Shown: piece by piece, positions 24,543 to 25,002 of the stretch
Numbering within the stretch: position 1 is the stretch's first letter
How the letters are laid out: every line of letters begins with the position of its first letter
From: 73-13 sp035555435
Lineage (GTDB): Bacteria; Actinomycetota; Actinomycetes; Actinomycetales; Microbacteriaceae
Direction of reading: 5' to 3'
Length of the DNA: 25,002 bases
Assembly (NCBI GenBank): GCA_035555435.1
Contig: DATMGN010000034.1
Coordinates: 1-25,002, forward strand
Notes under the pieces: generated by a model
The model's database searches: none
Seen by the model: only the letters and a program-made list of their open reading frames with translations
What the model was told of the DNA's origin: nothing
Program-made: the position numbers and the translations under genes

Positions 24543-25002
<460 letters not shown>

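Overview
The window comes from a very GC-rich Gram-positive chromosome. The strongest taxonomic clue is the minus-strand gene order rrn - TPR gene - HAD phosphatase - small ORF - tlyA - nadK - recN - pyrG - NUDIX - xerD - parA - scpA - scpB - rluB - tyrA - cmk - der. This is the conserved actinobacterial block found in Mycobacterium tuberculosis as Rv1691-Rv1713, with differences. Frequent GTG starts, GTGA/ATGA overlaps and apparently leaderless genes fit an actinobacterium. Protein style suggests Micrococcales, perhaps Microbacteriaceae, but species cannot be decided here.

Left third (1-8132) is a mixed, more accessory neighbourhood: the 3' part of a type-B carboxylesterase, a Dps ferritin-like protein (minus), a hotdog acyl-CoA thioesterase, a 67-residue very acidic protein (minus), a DHA2-type MFS exporter translationally coupled to a CocE/NonD serine hydrolase, and a second DHA2 MFS exporter followed by thioredoxin.

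The junction 8133-8522 lies between trxA and der, which converge on it. It has no gene but is packed with structure: an imperfect 8-bp tandem array (about 190 bp), a nested inverted repeat, and four 22-bp tandem units, the last of which encodes the C-terminus and stop codon of der.

The right two thirds (8523-24144, all minus strand) carries housekeeping genes for ribosome assembly and rRNA modification (der, rluB, tlyA), chromosome segregation and resolution (parA, scpA, scpB, xerD), DNA repair (recN), nucleotide and NAD metabolism (cmk, pyrG, nadK, NUDIX), tyrosine synthesis (tyrA) and two less defined genes. Most neighbours overlap by 4-14 bases. Transcription appears to be refreshed by internal promoters before the 46-aa ORF/tlyA, pyrG and parA. 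The window ends with the 3' end of an rRNA operon on the same strand: 23S (partial), a spacer with two hairpins, 5S, and two tandem terminators.

The most notable pattern is that five separate transcription-unit starts (thioesterase, MFS 1, MFS 2, parA, 46-aa ORF) have a TANNNT hexamer exactly six bases before a GTG or ATG, the signature expected of leaderless mRNAs. At MFS 1 that GTG opens only a 7-codon ORF whose stop overlaps the transporter's GTG start. No insertion sequence, prophage, CRISPR array or tRNA was seen.
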